The notes below the pieces were generated by a model. The model searched no databases, was not told the origin of the DNA, and worked only from the letters and a program-made list of their open reading frames with translations. Positions 48,907 through 61,125 of a stretch of DNA of 64,000 bases are shown here, in pieces. The stretch is taken from positions 20,417,237 to 20,481,236 of the forward strand of contig NC_079372.1 of NCBI RefSeq assembly GCF_021018895.1, given 5' to 3'. Position numbers and translations under genes: made by a program. Source of the DNA: Seriola aureovittata (lineage: Eukaryota; Chordata; Actinopteri; Carangiformes; Carangidae). Position 1 is the first letter of the stretch. Each line of letters opens with the position of its first letter.

Positions 48907-49493
48907 CTTACATGACGGCTCATCCAGCAGTGTCTGGGAGGTGGCTGTCATTTAAAAGGAGACAGATACAGACCAGGTCAGTGAGTGTGACTGTTGAGGT
49001 GTGTTCGTTTTCTACCACACAGCAGCAGAAGTTTTGGGAAACGCACTGAGGACCCTGATCTCAGCGAGGAGTCCAGCTCACACTGTAGGTCTGTACGGCA
49101 CGCTGTCATACATATTACATAGATTCTGTTTCGAGGCATATTGGTATTCACGGTAACAGCACACAACAATACTCTGCCTGTTTTTGATTCAGATGATGAG
49201 ACATTTCAGTGTCTCTCTCTAAGAAGACAAACTTCTACAGGGGTTAGTTAATGTTCTAACTGACTACTGTACTGATGGTGAATAAATCTTTTACTGACGA
49301 CACATTTTAAGTTGCCAGGGTGTCGAACTGCAGACCTGATAGTTTCTTCTAACAACTCTTTGTTGATTATTTAATAACGTTTTAAAATTGCAGATGACTT
49401 ATGTCTTATATTTGCTAGAAAGGGAGAAATGTGTGAAACTGTTTTTAACAACTTCCTAACATTTTATTGCAAAAACCATGTTCCTATGCGTTA

Positions 49494-50440
49494 CGCTGGG
49501 AGCACACTGCCTGTGTGGCGTGAGCGTGGCGGCCGCCGTCACTGAGCTGCTGCATGTGTGTTCACACCGGCTGCATCGCTGCTACAGTCAGCTCTATCTC
49601 ACTACATAGAGTTACTGCTAAGCGGGTTACTGACATGTTGGATTTCTTTTCATTTATAAAGCATTCTTGAATAAATTACCAGCGCACTTTAAGTATCGAT
49701 TCCCTTAAAACATTAGGACAGTTTAGAAATATAGTTTTAAATTTTTTAAATCGTAATGTTCCTGAATTTAATTGTTTTTATTATTGCTTTTGTAATCTGG
49801 GCATCATTGAAAATGAGGGTCACCCCTCAATGTATCTTAGAGAAAATAAATAAATAAAGGTTGATTATAAATTGATATCAAATTTATTTTTGACAGAAAA
49901 TTTCACTGTGTCCACATGCAGCTGCTAAAATGGTAATATGTCTGTATCATATTCAGATTCAGACTAGACAGAGACAACTATAGAGGAAGGTGTCAGTTAT
50001 ATGTGATGTTGCTAGTATGATGATATCAACAGGTCTGTTTCTGCTGGGAGACGCACGTCACGTGAAAAATAGACGAGAAACTGAATCTATAAGATCACAC
50101 AATGCAGCCTCGGGGTGTGAGACGCACGTGTCACGCAGGCAATGTGTCCCCTCTAACCTACGGTGGCTGACAAGGGCAAATTTGCTGCAATGGCCCAGAA
50201 CACTTCTATCAGGAGAAACGAGCTGCTACATGTGATGCAGGAAGACAAAACAAAAAAACATGAACAGCAAACACGCTGCAAATACAGAAACAATGCAACA
50301 ACTAAAACACATGAACCTCCAAAACAAATGCAACTGTCAGCCACCATACTAACCTGTTAATGTGTGCTGAAATTAAAACTAAGACGTTCCGCAGCTGCCA
50401 CGCACACACGCCACGCCACGCATCCAGGGTGTTCCCGGCC
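49494..50440. mobile_element. Harbinger-like non-autonomous DNA transposon
   Basis: The element is flanked by TTA on both sides (49491-49493, 50441-50443). Its ends are inverted: left CGCTGGGAGCACACTGCC and right (reverse strand) GGCCGGGAACACCCTGGA, each followed within ten bases by a GTGGCG motif; 20 of the first 27 bases agree. A 3-bp TTA target duplication is the mark of the PIF/Harbinger group. No transposase frame is present. A LINE tail interrupts it at about 49640-49862. Confidence 0.6.
49640..49862 (+). mobile_element. LINE 3' tail nested in the Harbinger-like element
   Basis: GGGCATCATTGAAAATGAGG ... CCCCTCAATGTATCTTAG ... AAAATAAATAAATAAAGGTT is a common LINE 3' end in fish genomes. 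It has inserted into the body of the surrounding element, so it is the younger of the two. Confidence 0.55.
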
Positions 50441-51439
50441 TTAGACAAAGAAAACATAGAACTGTGTTTCATAGTATGCCACCTTAACCAACAAGCAACC
50501 AGGATGCCGCCATGTTAGCGCTGCTTTCAAGTCATCACAATAATCCACAGAGATCCAGAGATCAAATTTAAGCAAATGCATGCAAAGCCTCCTCGAGTCC
50601 TTTAATATTGACTGAAGATCAGTCTAACTCTTTGCTTACAAATCACTGCTCGCTTTGAGTTCCCCCAAAGCTCCGAAGCTTTTATAGCGCTGACTAATTG
50701 ACAAGTGAGGACTGTTTTCACACTGACATCATGTAATAGTTATTGATAATGAAGCCTGAACTTAGGGATGTGATGTGTAATGATGCGGGCGGTTACATTT
50801 TTTATGTTTGGTGGGGCTTCTGGCAGCCCGACAATGATATTCTGTGTGAGTTTAGTCCTAAGATTTAGTGCAAAATGCAATCAGATTGAAGTGGCCTTGG
50901 GCAGTTTCTCACTCTTTCCCGAGTTTATTACAGTAATACACCAGAAAAACTACAGAACATAAACCACTTTATTGTTGCAACCTTTGAGACCCCGTTAACA
51001 AAAGTTTGAAGAGCTTCTCATTTATATCTTCTTTCTCTCTCTCTTTCTCTGCAACTTTTGTTATCAGTTTCGTCTTTTAAAATTGTTGATTCACAACTTT
51101 ATGTTTATTGACTATTCCATCATGAACTGTTTGAGCTTTTTTTTTTTTTTTTTGGGGCGAAAAACGCTGACTCAGCATCAACTTTCATCGACCTTGCACC
51201 ATGAATGATTTGTTGAAAAATAAATGTTGCAACAAAAAGGATTTTTCTGCTTAGTCATTTAACATTATGGCCCCTCTATTTAACACAGTGTGAATCAGTA
51301 AATTACGGAAAGAGGACGTCCAAGGATGCACCGGGTGGCAAATCCACCAAAACTCAATATACAATCAATATTTTGATTTAAAAGAAAAACATGATGAAGC
51401 TTCTGATTATCTTCTGTGCAGGTTTTCTGCGGCCGAACT

Positions 51440-54400
51440 ATGTGTCGTGTCTTGAACATCCTGTTGGCTTTGCTGAGTCGCTTCCTGTTCGCGGTCCACG
51501 GGGTGGTGACAGTGTGGCGCGTGGTGGCCATTAAAGGGGAGCCGCTCTATTGGCTGCTGCTGACGGGTGTGGCTCTGCTGGGCGTGGAAATGGCCGTCAC
51601 ACTGAAGTGCACCCGTAACGCCGAGTGGAAATGGTAACGCTTTTGGGTCATGCACACAAAGCACCAAAACCTAGAAAACCTAACATGTTCCTATATATTC
51701 AACACAATACACAGTTAATATCAGGAAGTCTTTACATTTAAGTTGTTCTAATTATCAGATGACACAAGACGCATGCATGTATTATTATTATCAAAAGTAC
51801 AATAATACTAATCGTGTTGATAGTATCAGTAGTTTCTGTCTTTTTCTATTTGGGGAAATAGATTTTTATTTTAGCTAAATATAAATCGTTGAGTGTTGCT
51901 CAACATTTATCAAAGACGTTCTGTGTGCATGTGTCCTTCAGTCCTTTGACCTCGTCATCATTTATCAACTGAACATTCAGTTCAATTCAATTTATTTTAG
52001 TCTTCATTAATATTTATACATAGTGAATAGACATAGAAATATACATACCAATAATGGCCTAAAAAGTTTTGGCTGAAGTTAAAAAAGAACTACACATTGT
52101 TAATTCATTACCACAACTCATCCACAGGATTTGACAGATGTGCACCTTCTTTTTATATTTGTCTGTACCCTTGTTTTTTTAAAGTATTTAAATGTATTTA
52201 ATCCCCTCAGTTCATACGGACTTTCTGATTTCAAACAAATTTATTTTGTGCTTTCTACATTATCTGTGCAACAGGTCATTTTAAAGCATTAAAGAATGAA
52301 TAAACAGTGGGTTGGTTGGTTCCTAGCATAATTCAAATATGCCAATTTTTTGTAAGATATTTATGAGTCATGTTAAATCAGAATCAAAAATGTAAATGTG
52401 AGGATGACACTGAATTTGGCTTAAAAGGGGAATGTTTTCAAAATATTGATCTTGTATTAGAGGGAACTGTGCTCCTGTAGCTTATCCTGATTTTCACAAA
52501 TTCTGAACAAGATTAATCCTCCATTAAGACTCTACGGTCAAGCAAGCGTTTCTACATAGGCACAGCAGGGCTACAGAGCTAAATGCTAACATAGCATGCG
52601 CACAGTGACAACGCTAACACGTTAATGTTTCGCAGGTGCAATGTTTAACATCTCATTTAGCATGCTAATATTAGCTAATTAGCATTAAACACAGTAACAG
52701 CAGTTGAGATGTTTCAGTCTTTTAGCTACACTGTTAGCATTGGCTAAACTTAGCTGCTTTTGTAAAGTTGTTCTCGTGTCCCTTTAATGGTTAAACAACA
52801 AGAAACAAATAATCGAACATGTGTGAAAGGGTTCTCACTCTCTCTCTCTCTGTTTGTGGGCGAAATTAGCATGTATGAGCCAGATGCTAACACGCTGCTT
52901 TCCCTCTGTTTAAAGCGGTGACATGAGGATTGAGGTGTTGCAGCCAGACTTTGTAAAACTGTTTTGTGTGGGGAGTAAATAACTTTCGAACTTGTAAATG
53001 TGTGAAGACTTTACAACCCATCTGCCCAGGGCGGAGAGAGTCGGCTGGTGTGTGTGTGTGTGTGTGAGGCCTGTAATATTCTCTGCCACCATATTCCCTG
53101 ATATCCTCTGCAACTCTGTCTCTCTTTCACTGTCTATCAAAAACAAATATATCCCTCTGCTGTGTTATTGCTCTGTCTTTCACTGAGCCGATGCTCTGAG
53201 CCTGCTATCACTTCTCTGTCACAGCCGCTCTCACTGCCTTGACTCATTTTCTGACCTGCAGAAATTTGGCTTGAGTAAACATAAGCTGACGTCAACCCCT
53301 TTATTATGTGAGCCCCAAACGGATATAAGCATTTAGTTTCACACCTCAGTCAACACCAGGCGGCTTCTCATTCAAAAAACTGCAGCTCTCCGGTTCGTCC
53401 TCAGTGAACATCCTCAGACACAGGCTTTCTTCAGGCCTCTCTCTTTCTCAGAGTCTTACTTTGAAGTCCTCTCCTCATGGAGAAGGCTTTGCACTGTCAA
53501 GTGGGATTTGCATATATGATGAGAATAATTGCCTGTCTGAAATTCGATGCTTCTTTTGGAAGAAAAAAAAAAGACTAGACTCTCCTCCTCTTTCTTCTTT
53601 AGCAAGCGGCAAAAAATAAATAAATAAATAAATAAAACCGTGTCACTAAAAATAACCTACCCCCACCTCCTCTCCCCCCTCCGCCCCCTCTTCATCCCTC
53701 TCCTTTGGCGGTCCTCTTTTAGGTTCTCCCCCATGGTTTTCCTCTACCTCAGTACTGTCATTCCATCCATTTGGTTTCTGGAGCTGAGCCTGCTGCAGTC
53801 CAAGCTGCCCGTCAACAGTTCCTCCGGCCCCGAGCTTCGTTTGCTGGCTCACATCCCGATCACAGCGGTAGGCATTCCCAACACAAAACTGCCCTCCCCG
53901 CCTCACCCTCCATACAGCCACATTAAAGCAACACCTGATATCAGATAAGATTTAAATCTGGCAAGGGGGGGTGGATAAACTATTAGTTGCAGGAAATGTG
54001 TAATAGACACATTTAGATGAAGTCCTGATAGGCTCCTGCTTGAAAAACTCTCAGATCTCTCCCCTTCTGGGATGGTTTTAGTGCAGTTTCTTTCATGTAG
54101 GATTTGGGAGCTTTTTTGGCCCTTGGCTGTGCTCGAGGCTGGGTGGCAGCTTTTTTGAAGACGTAGTGTTTCAGGAACGTCGGGTGCTGTCAGGATAAAC
54201 CCAGTGAACCCTGACACAATGAAGAGCTGACTCACAAATCATCAGAATCATATCCACACCACAGAGGAGACGGCTGGTGTGTTTCAGTGATTACACACAC
54301 CCGAGATAAAATATTGTAGTATGTTCATGATACAAATGACTGATCAAAAAACATGTTGAAACAGCAAAGAAACCCAGAAAGGGAATTCTCCGCTGTGTAT

Positions 54401-55193
54401 CGAACTGAAGTAACCAGATGCTGCTGTTTCCTTCACCCAGGGCATTGTGGAGCTGGATCCAGAGAACTGGGTGGCTGGCCTGGAGCAAACCATGCTCATA
54501 GTGTTGGTTCTGGGGCGCTGGCTGATGCCCAAGGGGGACATGTCCCGGGACCAGCTGTCCCAGCTCCTCATGGTCTACGTGGGACTGGGTGCCGACATCC
54601 TGGACATCTTCGACACCTTCAGGGAACCCGAAGTCAAAACCAACCGGGCAGTCGTCATCGTGGGCCTGGCCCTCTTCTCCTGGGCGCTCATGCAGTTTCC
54701 TCTGGTGCTCACTCAGACTCGACCCTCAAAGGGCGAGTCGGGCGGTCTCCTCTGCTGCCCTGGTGCCCCGCCCTCGTTTGCCTCCTGCTGCTCCAGCGAA
54801 GTGTGGAGCTTGCTGCTCACAGTGGGACTCCAAGACGGCCCGTTCCTGCTCTACCGGCTCTACCTCATGGTTCAGGAGCAGGTGCTGAACCAGCTCATGA
54901 TCTTCTTCACCTGCAAGAACATCCTCATTGTCCTGCTGGAGCTCTACCGGATCTTTGTGGTTCAGTGCGAGCAGCGGGTGGGGGACTGGGGTTTGGAGAG
55001 GTGCGCCGCTCTGGTGCTCTGGTGTCGAGCCCAGGGGGGCGGGGAGGTGGAGGAGGAGAAACAGGAGGACACAGGGAGAGAGGAGCGGTGTGGGGAGCAG
55101 AGCTGTCATTCAGACACAGAGACCGGGACTGAGAGGGAGGAAGATCACAGAGGTGTCCAGGTACAGAAAAGCTCAAAATGCCGTGAGGCATGA
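51440..55193 (+). CDS. tmem26: TMEM26-family multipass membrane protein
   Basis: Exons are 51440-51633, 53723-53867 and 54441-55193, GT-AG with phase preserved, giving 363 residues (human TMEM26 is 368). The ATG at 51440 is the first in frame after a TGA, and the N-terminus lines up with human TMEM26. Eight hydrophobic stretches are visible: about 4-26, 36-55, 66-87, 127-142, 153-170, 183-203, 234-256 and 264-287. Conserved phrases include VWRV...EPLYWLL, WFSPMVFLYL, LGRWLMPKGDMSRDQLSQLL, MQFPLVL, LQDGPFLLYRL and FFTCKNILIVLLELYRI. N96 (NSSS) lies between TM3 and TM4. The C-terminal tail is acidic and low in complexity. TMEM26 is a marker of beige fat in mammals and its molecular role is unknown. 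An extra 3' splice may change the last residues (see the alternative terminal exon). Whether this is tmem26 itself or one of the fish paralogues is not settled. Confidence 0.88.
51634..53722. other. TMEM26-like gene intron 1 (2.1 kb)
   Basis: Contains a probable LINE fragment at 51960-52320, a GCATGCTAA-family copy at 52560-52720, a short (GT)n at 53048-53066 and an (AAAT)n run at 53617-53637. No extra exon was recognised. Confidence 0.6.
52560..52720 (+). repeat. GCATGCTAA-family repeat, copy 4
   Basis: GCTAAATGCTAACATAGCAT, then CACGTTAATGTTTCGCAGGT and CATTTAGCATGCTAATATTA, then AGCATTAAACACAG. Confidence 0.6.
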
Positions 55194-55196
55194 CTT

Positions 55197-55245
55197 GGGG
55201 GGTGGGAGGAGGGGTGGTGGGGTGAGGGGGGGTGGGGGGGTTGTG
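55197..55245 (+). other. G-rich tract after the TMEM26-like stop codon
   Basis: Five or more runs of three or more G in 49 bases on the transcript strand meet the usual G-quadruplex pattern. If the gene uses the alternative terminal exon, this tract is intronic; otherwise it begins the 3'UTR, four bases after the TGA. Confidence 0.7.
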
Positions 55246-55299
55246 GCTTTCACACACCAAGAGAAAAGTCGAAACCATCTGCCATCTCTTGCGTCTAAG

Positions 55300-55374
55300 C
55301 CTCATTCAGAGAGACAGTCCGGCTCTCTGGAGGTTCAGGAACTACAAATAGAGAAGAGAATAAGTCCCACCTGA
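55300..55374 (+). other. possible alternative terminal exon of the TMEM26-like gene
   Basis: A CAG|GTACAG donor at 55160/55161 and a TTGCGTCTAAG acceptor ending at 55299 would remove a 139-nt G-rich intron. The join stays in frame: after HRGVQ the protein would read PHSERQSGSLEVQELQ and stop at 55372-55374, 377 residues in all. The tail looks more protein-like than the read-through end (VQKSSKCREA). This is inference only. Confidence 0.4.
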
Positions 55375-55629
55375 AAAAGATCAGAGATGAATTTATGCAA
55401 CTCCCTTTGATAAAACCTGAGATTCAGTCAGAGGAGGTTCCTCCACTGAAGAAAACCAGCTCAACAAGTCTAACATGAACCGTCGCTCTCTTTAATACAT
55501 GAAGGAATTAAAACGTTAAAGCTGAAAACAAATGATCATATGATTTATGCTTTACAGTCCAACTAATTTGTTTTAATCAGCAGCTGCATGGGATAATGGG
55601 ATTTCATTATGTTGTGCATATGCATTTCT

Positions 55630-55754
55630 AATAAAATGATGATGATGATGATGATGTCTTTGACAGGAAACAATATGGTGTGATCTGAATCAGTGTGGCA
55701 GTTTGAGATGATGATAACATGCCTTGCTTTAATTAATAAACCTTTTCTAATAAA
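55630..55754 (+). terminator. candidate polyadenylation signals of the TMEM26-like gene
   Basis: Three AATAAA hexamers lie 440-560 bases after the stop: 55630-55635, 55735-55740 and 55749-55754. A (GAT)n run at 55637-55656 follows the first. They are on the gene strand and at a likely 3'UTR distance; use is not shown. Confidence 0.4.
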
Positions 55755-55759
55755 GACGC

Positions 55760-58700
55760 CTCAGAGAAGCAAGAGTGCAGATTTTTTCTTTTTCCTCTCG
55801 TCACCATGAGATGGCAGTGTTGCCAAGTCGACCGCAGCCCCGCAGTAACATACAGTGTTTACTTGACTGGAACATGTATGGCAGTTACATAGAGAGAGAA
55901 AAACTGAGAGAACAGCACAGGAACACAGCGGCAGTGTTGAAGTTGGTATGAAAATCTCTGCGATGAAACAACGAGGAGGATGTAGGAATCCATGTGATAA
56001 ATTAATCTAAAAAGATACAGTCACCTTCAGGCGACGGCGATGTAATTAACAGTCTAGTCAACGTGGAGACACCTCATACAGGAGGAGAGTGAAGAGGTTT
56101 GCTTCGTTTGTCAGGGTTCATTTTCCTCTCGAGCACAATCAGCCCATGGAAGCCTCTTCGAGAGCTCGCTGCATTTTTATTATGTCTGCAAAAGCACACT
56201 CGTGATTATGTGGGAGTTGTTCAAGTTCAACGTGATTTGCTCTCACTCTTTTCTCTCTGTTGAGAGATGGAAGGTGCTTTTTTTTTCTTCTTCTGTTTTT
56301 TTAGATATTCCTCCACAGCCCCATAAAAGCAGGGAGAGCCTCTTTGAGAGCCTCTAAAGACAGAGAAAATGTTTGATCCGGAGCGCGGGGGTCTCAAGGT
56401 TTCAAGCCACTTCACGATGGGGATAAACAGACGCAGCACAATCCCTCCCCTGGCCTCCCCTCCCCTCCTCTCCCCTCCCCTCGCTCCAGACAATACCCTC
56501 TCCTGTCAAACCAGAGCTGCGAGGCAGACCTTCTGCATTTATGGATGACCCTCTCACTCTGTGTCTCTTGCACCCACGTTGGGCAGACTGGGGAATGAAG
56601 AGCAACTGCAATTCAATCAGAGGCCTTTTCGAGCGCTGCCTTGTATCTGTGTCCATCAAATTGCTGTACTTCACCTCAGCCCGCCAGATGATGATAGGAG
56701 GTGAAGCTCTGAACGAGTTAGGACTCTGTGTTTTCAATAAGCTCTTGATAAAAGAAAGATAAAGACAGAAGGAGAAGAGGGAGAGAAAGAGAGAGCACTT
56801 ATGTGTTTTCCTCTTTTTGTTGTAGGCTATCAGCTTGAATACACAAAGCTTAGAACATGAGCAAGATTTCCTAAATCGACGACTGTAGGCTACTTCCAGA
56901 GAATTTGCTGGAGAGCACTTCTGTGTTTCCTCTGTTTCATCCTTGTGGAGGCACTTTGCTCTAAATTATTGATGGTGGAGCCAACTCTTAAGAGAAAGAT
57001 GAGAAAAAGTAAAGGAGAGTCCCCCCCACTGAGATAAATTAATTCTCCCAGAAACATAATGCGACACGATGCCAAATCTACAAGGTCACTCCCAGGGAGA
57101 TGACATCACACGAGGGCGCAGCTTCTTCCCAGCACCTTAGTTTTTTATTTTCGGGGAGAATCCGATATTCCTCCTGACAACATGATGTGGGCAACACAAT
57201 AGGGTGATGAAAGAGCGGCTTGCTTGTGAAGAGAGTCCTTTTCCTCTTCAGATTAACTGCATGCTTTAACAAGATTGTGTGGGCATGTGGGAGGATGGGG
57301 ATGTCAGCTGATCCACGGGCTGCCCTACATAGATAGAGAGAGAGAAAGAGAGCGTGGAAACTCAAAAGCCTGCAACTCCACTGCACATGGATGTATGAAA
57401 AAATAAAAAATAAAAATCAACCCTCAACAAGCCCTCAACTGTAAAATATCTGTTCACTGGGACGCGAGCGATGCTGCCTTCAGGTGCTCTTTAAAAGCTC
57501 CTACGTGTACATCTCTGATTAGATCGAGTCATTAAGCAACATAAAGAGCAAAGTCTCTCTGCACGTGACGCCGTTTCCCAACTGAATCTTTCAAACTTGA
57601 AAAAAAGTGGAAGGACCGATCGCTGACAACACACCGGTGATGAGAGCGTTAGTGAAGGTACTCAACCAGACGCTCTTAGCATTTTGTAGTTACAGTCTGG
57701 CCCTTGAACAGATTTTGATAAGAGCTTTGATAAAAGACTGAGATCAAAGTTTGTGCAAATCAATGATGGAACTTGTTGCACATTCAAGTGTGTTTTCTTA
57801 AAAAATAGTTCAAATTCTGATTTGATCAAATGTCTGTATTAACAGAAAGTATTTTTTTAATTCTCACTAAATTTGAACTAATTTAGACTTTTTTCTGACT
57901 GACAAAACTCAGACTTTGATCAGCAGAGTTTTTTCACAGATCTGAAAACACAAATCCAGACTTTATGAATTCTGATGTAAAGTTTATTGATTGATTTAAA
58001 CTTTTACTGTGAAAATCTGACTATAGATTCACTTGATGAGGACTTTCTTAAAATTGGAACTTCATGTACACGGATTTGTCTCACTTCAATTTTCACTTCA
58101 AATCTATTTTCTTCTCTCTGTCTTTAACGTCCAGATTACTTTGAAATCTTCTCACTCGTAATCCTCAAATTAATCTCAGAGCTGATATCTCATGTGGCTC
58201 TGCTCCTCTTCCTGTCGACAAGGACTACAAACAGACAATCTGTTGGACTACAACTACAGAAGCCTGACAGATCCTGTCCCTGTGTCATTGTCTTAAAAAT
58301 AAAACACAAATGTACCCTCTTTTATTTTGTATTTGGTTGTAGTGGCAGGTCTGGGTTAAACCAGCAGGGGGCCCCAGGACAAAAATTGAGCTGCATGCAC
58401 GATTTGAAACTCAATCTTTTGGTTCATATTCAGTAAGAAAATTTGCAATTTCGCCAAAACAAAACAAAACAAATAACCCAACGAGTGATGCGCTATCTCC
58501 ACGACAACCGTGCATGACAACTCTTTCTACTGAGGAAGACCCCGAGATGTAGTTAAAAGCTCTGGATGAAGCTTTTGTTTTTTGGTTTTTTTTTTTGCCA
58601 ATAAGCAACTGCTGCTCCAAAGGTCAAGAATAAACGTTTGGATCTGAAGGGAAAAAATGAATCAGATAGCCACAAACTAATGGTCATACAGTGGATTTCC

Positions 58701-58900
58701 TCCGGGGCCCCTGCGGGGTCTGGGGGCCGCTGCCTGCCTTCAATCCAGCCTTGTGTGTTGGCTGCTATTTTTGTTAGAAAAAAAAAAAAGAAACTGTGCA
58801 GAAGCAGAAAGAAGATAAAGCATGTAAATGATGTTTTGAGTTATTCACAACAAACACAGTGGTGAATACAATTTGTAGAGAAAACAATTCAAACTCAGAG
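55760..58900. other. downstream intergenic region, left part
   Basis: No gene was recognised. Composition swings between GC-rich (56380-56560, with C4TCCC blocks) and AT-rich. Open frames here lack splice support and protein-like content. Confidence 0.5.
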
Positions 58901-59174
58901 CGAGCAGAGATCAAGGTCCGAGTCTTCCCAGGAATTTATTTGCATGAGGAGATATCACATCCCTCTAACTGTGTGATGTCAATAACCTACACTGATTTAA
59001 TAACAACACAACAGTAAATATGAAGTTGTACTTCTCCAGTAGTTATTACAAGGTCTATTGAGCAATTAAACTTCCGACTAGCTGCCTGAAAAAGCTTGCA
59101 TTCCTAAACACAAGGTAAACATGGTATTGATTTTTCCAACAGACCCTGAAGGCTACAGAAGTCGTAATGAAACG

Positions 59175-59191
59175 AGAGAGAGAGAGAGAGC

Positions 59192-59236
<45 letters not shown>
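59175..59236 (+). repeat. (GA)n microsatellite in two blocks
   Basis: GA runs at 59175-59190 and 59196-59236 separated by CGGC. Confidence 0.95.
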
Positions 59237-59239
<3 letters not shown>

Positions 59240-60554
59240 GAGCCAGAGGGAGATTCACTCAACCTGAGCAGGTGCGTGACAGCGTGGAGCGTTTTCACCA
59301 CATGCCACAATTTCCCTATTTTGTGTCAAACCAATCAGGAAGTCCAAACACGCAGAGGCGCGCCTCATCAGCCTCAGTCCCACAGATAAACCCGTCAACA
59401 TGCCACCGAAACGTGACAGCCAGAGAGGAAGAGTGAAAAACAAAGGCAAACTTCAAATGAACTCCAGAAACTTTCTGACAGGCGGCTGAGGATCCACCTA
59501 TAACACCGCCTCATGTTACGCCACGGATGGCAAAATAATGAGCTTTACTTCACTGGTTGTGGATCACGGGTGCTACAGTACATAACTGTCTCTTGTTTTC
59601 ACACTTTATAGGCTACGATGATGTAGAGGTGCTGTTCAGGCCTAATTTATGGCAAACCAACAGTGTAACTTTTAAATTGCTCAAATGCTCTGGACATAAT
59701 GTGGTCTGCTCCCAGACATCTAGACACGTCCATGAATCACCATTGACAAAATTAAAGCTACGTGAGCTAGCTTCTCTTAATGAGGAGCAGTAGTGCTCTC
59801 TGATTCAGTCCTGAGGCGTTCAGGCGTCCTGCAGAGAGAAGTCATTTCACCCTTCTTTTCAGAAGATGATGTATATGAACTGAGGTATTAAGGTTCAAGA
59901 AAGCTGGTAACATCTGGCAATAACCCACCTATTTGACAGGACTGTGACTTTATCCCGATCTCATCAAACTCCCCTGCAGATTTCTACAACGCACATCAGT
60001 GATCATCATGCAGTCTGCAGATATATCACCCGAGAGTCTTCAACCTACATTCCCATTAGTGTTCTGCCAACACAAGAACAAAGGTAGGGGTCAATCAACC
60101 CCTGTCAGGGTGGTAGATGTGGGAAACTGGTTCTCAGGAAGTGGAACAACACGTCTCTGGAAAGAAAGGAGCCTGGGCTGGTGACGAAGTCGGTCATTTG
60201 TTCTCTAATCTGTTGCTCATGTCTGCAGGACGCTGTCATTTAAAATAATATTACCAATGGCAGTTTCAAAGAGAGATTCATACGACGGCTCTCTGAACTG
60301 CAAGCTCTACAGTTGAGGTTTGACACAACTGAAACTGCTTGGTTAATGTTAGGTTAATAATGGTCACACACTTTGACACAACCCCTTCTGTTCCACGTTA
60401 GTTTTCCAGTTAGTAGAGATATTTACAAACGTCATGATCAAATCCAGAAAGCAGTTGTGCTGACGTGGACAAGATACTGTTTATGTATCGTACATTAACA
60501 CAAGACTAAGAGTCTACAGCCACACCGACTTAAGTGTTAAGAGTTAAATGGTAA

Positions 60555-61125
60555 CATTAACATAATGATGTTTTGGTAAGATTCACCATGTTAACTGTCT
60601 CAGTTTAGCATGTTAGATTGCATTTGCTACTTGGTACAAAACACAAACTACACCTGAGGCTGCTGCTTATGTCATCAGTTTGCAAGAAATAGAAAGAAAA
60701 TATTTGAAAAACAAAAACCAAACCAAACCAAACCAAACCAAAACAAAACAAAACAAAACAAAACAAAACAAAACAAAACAAACCAAACAAAACAAACCAA
60801 ACCAAACCAAAACAAAACAAAACAAAACAAACAAAACAAACCAAACCAAACCAAACCAAAACAAAACAAAACAAAACAAAACAAAACAAAACAAAACAAA
60901 ACAAAACAAAACAAAACAAAACAAAACAAAACAAAACAAAACAAAACAAAACAAAACAAAACAAAACAAAACAAAACAAAACAAACCAAAACAAAACAAA
61001 ACAAAGTACTGGACACAATTAAATTCTTACCTCTGGAGGAACTAGACAAAGTAATTAAAATTCATCCTCTTGGTCCGGTGAATGTCTGAATAAAATTTCA
61101 TGGCCATCCGGTTGTTTTTGGGGGA
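60555..61125 (+). repeat. GCATGCTAA-family repeat, copy 5, carrying a pentanucleotide array
   Basis: The left part (60555-60660) has ATGATGTTTTGGTAAGATTC, AGTTTAGCATGTTAGA and AAAACACAAACTACACCTGA. The right part (61055-61125) has TTCATCCTCTTGGTCC and ATTTCATGGCCATCCGGTTG. The array at 60713-61004 sits between the two. Confidence 0.6.
60713..61004 (+). repeat. long (AAAAC)n / (AAACC)n pentanucleotide array
   Basis: About 58 units of five bases. AAACC units are clustered in three blocks at the left and AAAAC fills the rest, with a few four-base slips and one AAACC near the right end. Every frame stays open through it, giving false Phe/Cys/Val/Leu- and Lys/Gln/Asn/Thr-repeat proteins that are not genes. 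Confidence 0.97.

Larger units (their letters stand above)
46830..49490. other. intergenic DNA between gabrd and the TMEM26-like gene, left part
   Basis: Contains a common fish repeat (47455-47890) and two (AC)n microsatellites (48734-48781, 48857-48904). A GC-rich stretch at 48350-48720 has open frames on both strands with no recognisable protein; it could be conserved non-coding DNA. Confidence 0.5.

Noticed and set aside
48333..48915. Open frames of 106-140 codons on both strands in GC-rich DNA
   Set aside because: No recognisable protein, no consistent splice sites, and one of them runs into an (AC)n repeat.
54353..55132. A 259-codon open frame overlapping TMEM26 exon 3 in another frame
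   Set aside because: It is a shadow of the GC-rich coding exon; the overlapping frame matches TMEM26 and the other does not match any family known to me.
60605..61049. Long open frames on both strands with Phe/Cys/Val/Leu or Lys/Gln/Asn/Thr repeats
   Set aside because: They are translations of the AAAAC/AAACC array, which has no stop codon in most frames; there is no gene context.
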